A stretch of DNA of 8,990 bases, taken from positions 1-8,990 of the forward strand of contig JAOQAL010000459.1 in assembly GCA_025963615.1 (NCBI GenBank), read 5' to 3'. This document shows positions 6,610 through 8,990 of the stretch, piece after piece (the first letter of the stretch is position 1; every line of letters starts with the position of its first letter). Under the pieces are notes generated by a model, which saw nothing but the letters and a program-made list of their open reading frames with translations, ran no database searches and was not told the DNA's origin. The position numbers and the translations under genes are program-made. The stretch comes from Chitinophagaceae bacterium (GTDB taxonomy: Bacteria > Bacteroidota > Bacteroidia > Chitinophagales > Chitinophagaceae).

Positions 6610-7146
6610 TTAAAACTGGTTCTTCCACATCATACTTTCAATGGGCCTATCCGGCTGATCGCTGTATTTGGCGTTTTTTTTCTGGTTATATTTTACTTCA
6701 ATTTCCCCATCTACCGGGAAATATATAAGCTGACCGATAGGCATGCCCTTATAAATCTTTACAGGTTGTTTTACCGAGATTTCCAGGGTCCAGTGACCGC
6801 AAAAACCTACATCGCCTTTACCCGCCGTTGCGTGGATATCAATTCCAAGGCGGCCGGTAGAGGATTTACCTTCCAGGAAAGGAACATGGGCATGGGTTTC
6901 CGTGTATTCCAGCGTGACACCGAGATAGAAAATGTGCGGATATAACACAAAACCTTCCTCCGGAATTTCAAAATAATCGATCTGGTTATGCTTTTTAGCA
7001 TCAATTATATGCTCCTTATAGGTCGCCAGCCATTTTCCCAGGTGCACATCGTAAGAATTGCTTCCAAGGCATTCCCTGTCATAAGGGGTAAGTTTGATAG
7101 TGCCTTTTTCTATTTCTTCCAGTATTCTTGTATCCGATAATATCAT
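6610..7146 (-). CDS. dcd: dCTP deaminase (possibly also dUTPase)
   Basis: 178 residues. The enzyme deaminates dCTP to dUTP, feeding dTMP synthesis in the cytoplasm as a homotrimer. The core motif 'LEGKSSTGRLGIDIHATAGKG' begins at residue 91 and carries the phosphate-binding Ser95/Ser96 and Arg99, followed by 'GFCGHWTLEIS' with the catalytic Glu122 and 'MPIGQLIYF' (135-143). The opening 'MILSDTRILEEIEKGTI' is the standard N terminus and supports the ATG at 7146. In place of the E. coli-type 'TAHRID' the sequence has 'TAGKGD', and the following 'TLEI...QPVKIYKG' resembles archaeal and mycobacterial enzymes that both deaminate dCTP and hydrolyse dUTP. Bifunctionality is an inference. It is transcribed away from the MITE-like element, whose near end lies 58 bp upstream of its start codon. 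Confidence 0.95.
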   Translation of the reverse strand: MILSDTRILEEIEKGTIKLTPYDRECLGSNSYDVHLGKWLATYKEHIIDAKKHNQIDYFEIPEEGFVLYPHIFYLGVTLEYTETHAHVPFLEGKSSTGRLGIDIHATAGKGDVGFCGHWTLEISVKQPVKIYKGMPIGQLIYFPVDGEIEVKYNQKKNAKYSDQPDRPIESMMWKNQF

Positions 7147-7203
7147 TTTATTTTTTGTGTTACGGGCTTATTAAATTCTATAGAGCTTCTCTTTCGTTAC
7201 TTG

Positions 7204-7343
7204 GGGGCTGTCTCAAAAGGAATATTTCACGCAAAGGGCGCGAAGAAGCAAAGAACGCAAAGAGATGAACTGTTAAGAATCAATCTTTACTTTCTCAACA
7301 TCTTTGCGGGATTATTTTAAAACAATACTTTTGAGACAGCCTC
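7204..7343. mobile_element. MITE-like element, 140 bp with 16-bp terminal inverted repeats
   Basis: The ends are GGGGCTGTCTCAAAAG (7204-7219) and CTTTTGAGACAGCCTC (7328-7343); the second is the reverse complement of the first at 15 of 16 positions. The inside has no ORF. It carries repeats of CGCAAAG (7230-7236, 7256-7262), a related AGCAAAG copy between them, and an opposed CTTTGCG (7302-7308), so the inner part is also partly palindromic. The end sequence resembles the termini of some transposase-encoding insertion sequences, and the CGCAAAG motif resembles dispersed repeats common in bacterial intergenic regions. No clear target-site duplication is visible. I infer a non-autonomous element mobilised in trans; it occupies over half of the dcd-PPTase divergent gap. 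Confidence 0.7.
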
Positions 7344-7395
7344 ATTTTTATTGTACAATTAAGAAGCAGCAAAATAAACACGAATAATATAAGGA

Positions 7396-8034
7396 ATGCC
7401 GGTTTTTTTTCAACATCAAATTAACGAATCGACAAGACTGGGTATTTGGAAGATCGAGGAAACGGAAGAATTTTTTAAAAACAACGTGCCTCAACACCGG
7501 GATGTGACTCACCCGCGTAAGCGGTTGCAGCACCTGGCAGGCCGGTTTTTACTGCAGTTTTTAGCGCCTGATTTTCCCTATGAATTAATACAGATTGCCG
7601 AAACCCGGAAACCTTTTTTGTCCAACGAGAAATATCATTTTTCTATTTCTCATTGCGGCGATTATGCAGCAGCTATTATCAGTAAGAATAGGAGGGTAGG
7701 AATTGATATTGAGATTTCGAAGCAAAAAATTGGACGGATCAGCGAAAAGTTTTTGTCGCGGGAAGAACACGCCATATTCAATATTCAGCATTCAGCCCCC
7801 GACCCCCCGTTTCCGGCTCCTGACTATTTAAAGTTAACCCTGCTCTGGAGCGCTAAAGAAGCTGTTTTTAAATGGTACGGTGAAGGAGGAGTAGACTTCC
7901 GGGAGGACATACATTTACTAAAGCAACATGAAGGCCCTGGAACAGTAGATTGTTTTTTTTCCAAAACGACAACCAACCTGACCATTCACCATCGTTATTT
8001 CGAGAGCCTGGTGCTGGACTGGGTACTAAGCTAA
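7396..8034 (+). CDS. 4'-phosphopantetheinyl transferase superfamily protein
   Basis: 212 residues, matching the Sfp/AcpT-like size class. It transfers the phosphopantetheine arm of coenzyme A to a serine of an acyl or peptidyl carrier protein. Key residues are visible: 'FSISHCGDYAAAII' (82-95), the magnesium-binding 'VGIDIE' (101-106; Asp104, Glu106) and 'LLWSAKEAVFKWYG' (149-162; Trp151, Lys154, Glu155, Lys159). Between 'FLSREEHAIFNI' and 'YLKLTLLW' there is an unusual Pro-rich insertion (about 131-143), encoded by repeat-like and C-rich DNA. The ATG at 7396 follows AAGGA directly, too close for a normal ribosome site, but no better start is near. No carrier protein or synthase lies within the window, so the substrate is not known; it may be the primary ACP or a secondary-metabolite carrier. 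Family certain. Confidence 0.93.
   Translation: MPVFFQHQINESTRLGIWKIEETEEFFKNNVPQHRDVTHPRKRLQHLAGRFLLQFLAPDFPYELIQIAETRKPFLSNEKYHFSISHCGDYAAAIISKNRRVGIDIEISKQKIGRISEKFLSREEHAIFNIQHSAPDPPFPAPDYLKLTLLWSAKEAVFKWYGEGGVDFREDIHLLKQHEGPGTVDCFFSKTTTNLTIHHRYFESLVLDWVLS
7774..7808 (+). repeat. Tandem heptanucleotide repeat and C-tracts inside the PPTase gene
   Basis: ATATTCA (7774-7780), ATATTCA (7781-7787) and GCATTCA (7788-7794) lie in tandem, followed by C runs of five (7796-7800) and six (7803-7808) bases. The unit length is not a multiple of three, so gain or loss of a unit would shift the frame. The tract encodes the Pro-rich insertion. Confidence 0.6.
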
Positions 8035-8170
8035 TAATCAATCCACATTTCAGGTAAGTCAGTCAGGATTCATGTAATATTTAGCTTTATTTCAACTGTT
8101 GCAGCAATTCAAAAATCTTTTATACTTTCAAAGCGGAATATTTTTATAAACCAGTTAATTGTCAACCTGC

Positions 8171-8932
8171 ATGCCGGCAAACCCACTTAAGGTTTTTATA
8201 GTAGATGACGAATACCAGAGCAGAAATCTTCTCAGTAAACTGCTGCAGGAGCATATTCCTGATATTGTTGTGACAGGACAGGCGTCGAATGTGGCAGAAG
8301 GAATAGCCGGCATAAACGAATTCAATCCCGGTCTGCTGTTCCTGGATATAGAAATGAATGGCGAAACGGGTTTTGATTTATTGCGGAAAATTGAAAAACG
8401 GAATTTCAAAATCATTTTTGTTACAGCTCATGATACCTATGCGCTAAAGGCTTTTCGTTTTAATGCAGTAGATTATCTTTTAAAACCGATCGTACTGGAA
8501 GAATTGAAAGATGCCGTCAGCAAGGTTATCGATCAGTTGCCTGAAAAGAGAATTATATCGGACGCACAGTTGGAAAACCTGGCACAATTTATCCAAAACC
8601 CGAAAAAGGTGAATGATAAAATTGCAGTTCCCACCTCAGATGGATTTGTATTAATATCCCTTCCCGAAATTGTTTTTTGCAAGGCCAATGGTAATTACAC
8701 CGAGTTCCATCTTACCGGGAAAAAGCAATTACTAAGCAGTTATACTCTTAAACAATACCATGAATTATTAGTGGAGCAGAATTTTTTCAGGGCGCATCGC
8801 TCTTTTCTTATCAATTTGTCCCATGTAAAAATGTATCGCCGGGGCGAAGGAGGTACCATCATAATGAACGATGGCAGTGAAATAGAATTGTCCAGACAAC
8901 ATAAAGAAGCCTTTTTCCAATTGTTCAAGTAA
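8171..8932 (+). CDS. LytTR-family response regulator
   Basis: 253 residues from the ATG at 8171. A TTG at 8159 would add four residues, but the ATG begins just before 'LKVFIVDDE', the usual opening of a receiver domain. Receiver domain, ~5-120: the acidic pair Asp12/Asp13, phosphoacceptor Asp59 in 'LLFLDIEM', Thr85 in 'IIFVTAHD' and Lys105 in 'DYLLKPI' are all present, so it should be phosphorylated. The LytTR DNA-binding domain occupies ~148-253, with 'KANGNYTEFHL' and the hallmark 'FFRAHRSFLINL'. Such regulators bind direct repeats upstream of targets such as cell-surface, capsule or peptidoglycan genes; the target here cannot be inferred. A short ORF begins 9 nt after the stop and may be its kinase. 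Family certain. Confidence 0.95.
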   Translation: MPANPLKVFIVDDEYQSRNLLSKLLQEHIPDIVVTGQASNVAEGIAGINEFNPGLLFLDIEMNGETGFDLLRKIEKRNFKIIFVTAHDTYALKAFRFNAVDYLLKPIVLEELKDAVSKVIDQLPEKRIISDAQLENLAQFIQNPKKVNDKIAVPTSDGFVLISLPEIVFCKANGNYTEFHLTGKKQLLSSYTLKQYHELLVEQNFFRAHRSFLINLSHVKMYRRGEGGTIIMNDGSEIELSRQHKEAFFQLFK

Positions 8933-8941
8933 CAACACCTG

Positions 8942-8990
8942 ATGAAACGGCTCCTGGAATATTGTTTTTTGTTGGGTGGATTGCTGCTTT
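8942..8990 (+). CDS. Start of a secreted or membrane protein, possibly the cognate sensor kinase (truncated)
   Basis: An ATG at 8942 opens a frame running off the right edge: MKRLLEYCFLLGGLLL. Two basic residues followed by a hydrophobic stretch suggest a signal peptide or first membrane helix. It lies 9 nt after the LytTR regulator gene, the place where Bacteroidota often encode the partner LytS-type histidine kinase. No kinase motif is in view, so that assignment comes from context only. Confidence 0.5.
   Translation, partial: MKRLLEYCFLLGGLLL

Noticed and set aside
6547..6945. 132-codon plus-strand open frame opposite dcd
   Set aside because: It overlaps the end of the DUF3810 gene and lies antisense to the conserved dcd motifs; no independent support.
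7204..7343. A complete insertion sequence or a CRISPR repeat unit
   Set aside because: There is no transposase frame between the inverted repeats and the internal CGCAAAG copies are irregular with no spacer pattern, so only a MITE-like element is supported.
7350..7359. Palindrome ATTGTACAAT as an operator upstream of the PPTase gene
   Set aside because: A single AT-rich 10-bp palindrome in an AT-rich intergenic region is expected by chance; no second copy or known regulator site supports it.

Overview
The window looks like an ordinary chromosomal segment of a Bacteroidota bacterium, most likely from the Chitinophagaceae or a close relative. The grounds are the moderate-to-low GC content, the general absence of strong Shine-Dalgarno sequences, a clear TAnnTTTG-type promoter element before the yceD-like gene, a DUF3810 membrane protein (a family I associate with Bacteroidota), a Cys-less ribosomal protein L32, and a dCTP deaminase of the form I recall from that group. 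The assignment rests on recalled family features, not on a database search.

Layout. Positions 1-871 (+) hold the 3' part of a periplasmic c-type cytochrome with a HEAT-like region in front of it. After a non-coding convergent gap comes a minus-strand block: a nitrilase-superfamily amidohydrolase (1141-2103), a secreted M14-like putative zinc hydrolase of a family I do not recognise (2255-3364), and the classical housekeeping cluster read in the order yceD/DUF177 (4789-5343), rpmF (4458-4652), plsX (3432-4373). A DUF3810 putative membrane metalloprotease (5472-6584, +) starts divergently from this cluster and converges on dCTP deaminase (6610-7146, -). The gap upstream of dcd holds a 140-bp element with 16-bp terminal inverted repeats, resembling a MITE. 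It is followed by a stand-alone 4'-phosphopantetheinyl transferase (7396-8034, +), a LytTR response regulator (8171-8932, +), and the first codons of a membrane or secreted protein (8942 onward), which could be its sensor kinase.

How the genes fit together. yceD-rpmF-plsX links ribosome assembly (23S rRNA accumulation and L32) with entry into phospholipid synthesis, and the PPTase upstream of the regulator supplies holo-carrier proteins for fatty-acid or secondary metabolism. The other genes appear to be independent units. I see no defence system, CRISPR array, prophage, tRNA or rRNA. The points most worth a second look are the MITE-like element, the unassigned M14-like secreted protein, the large stem-loop between rpmF and plsX, the structured gap with a possible 14-codon ORF between yceD and rpmF, and a heptanucleotide-repeat/poly-C tract inside the PPTase gene.
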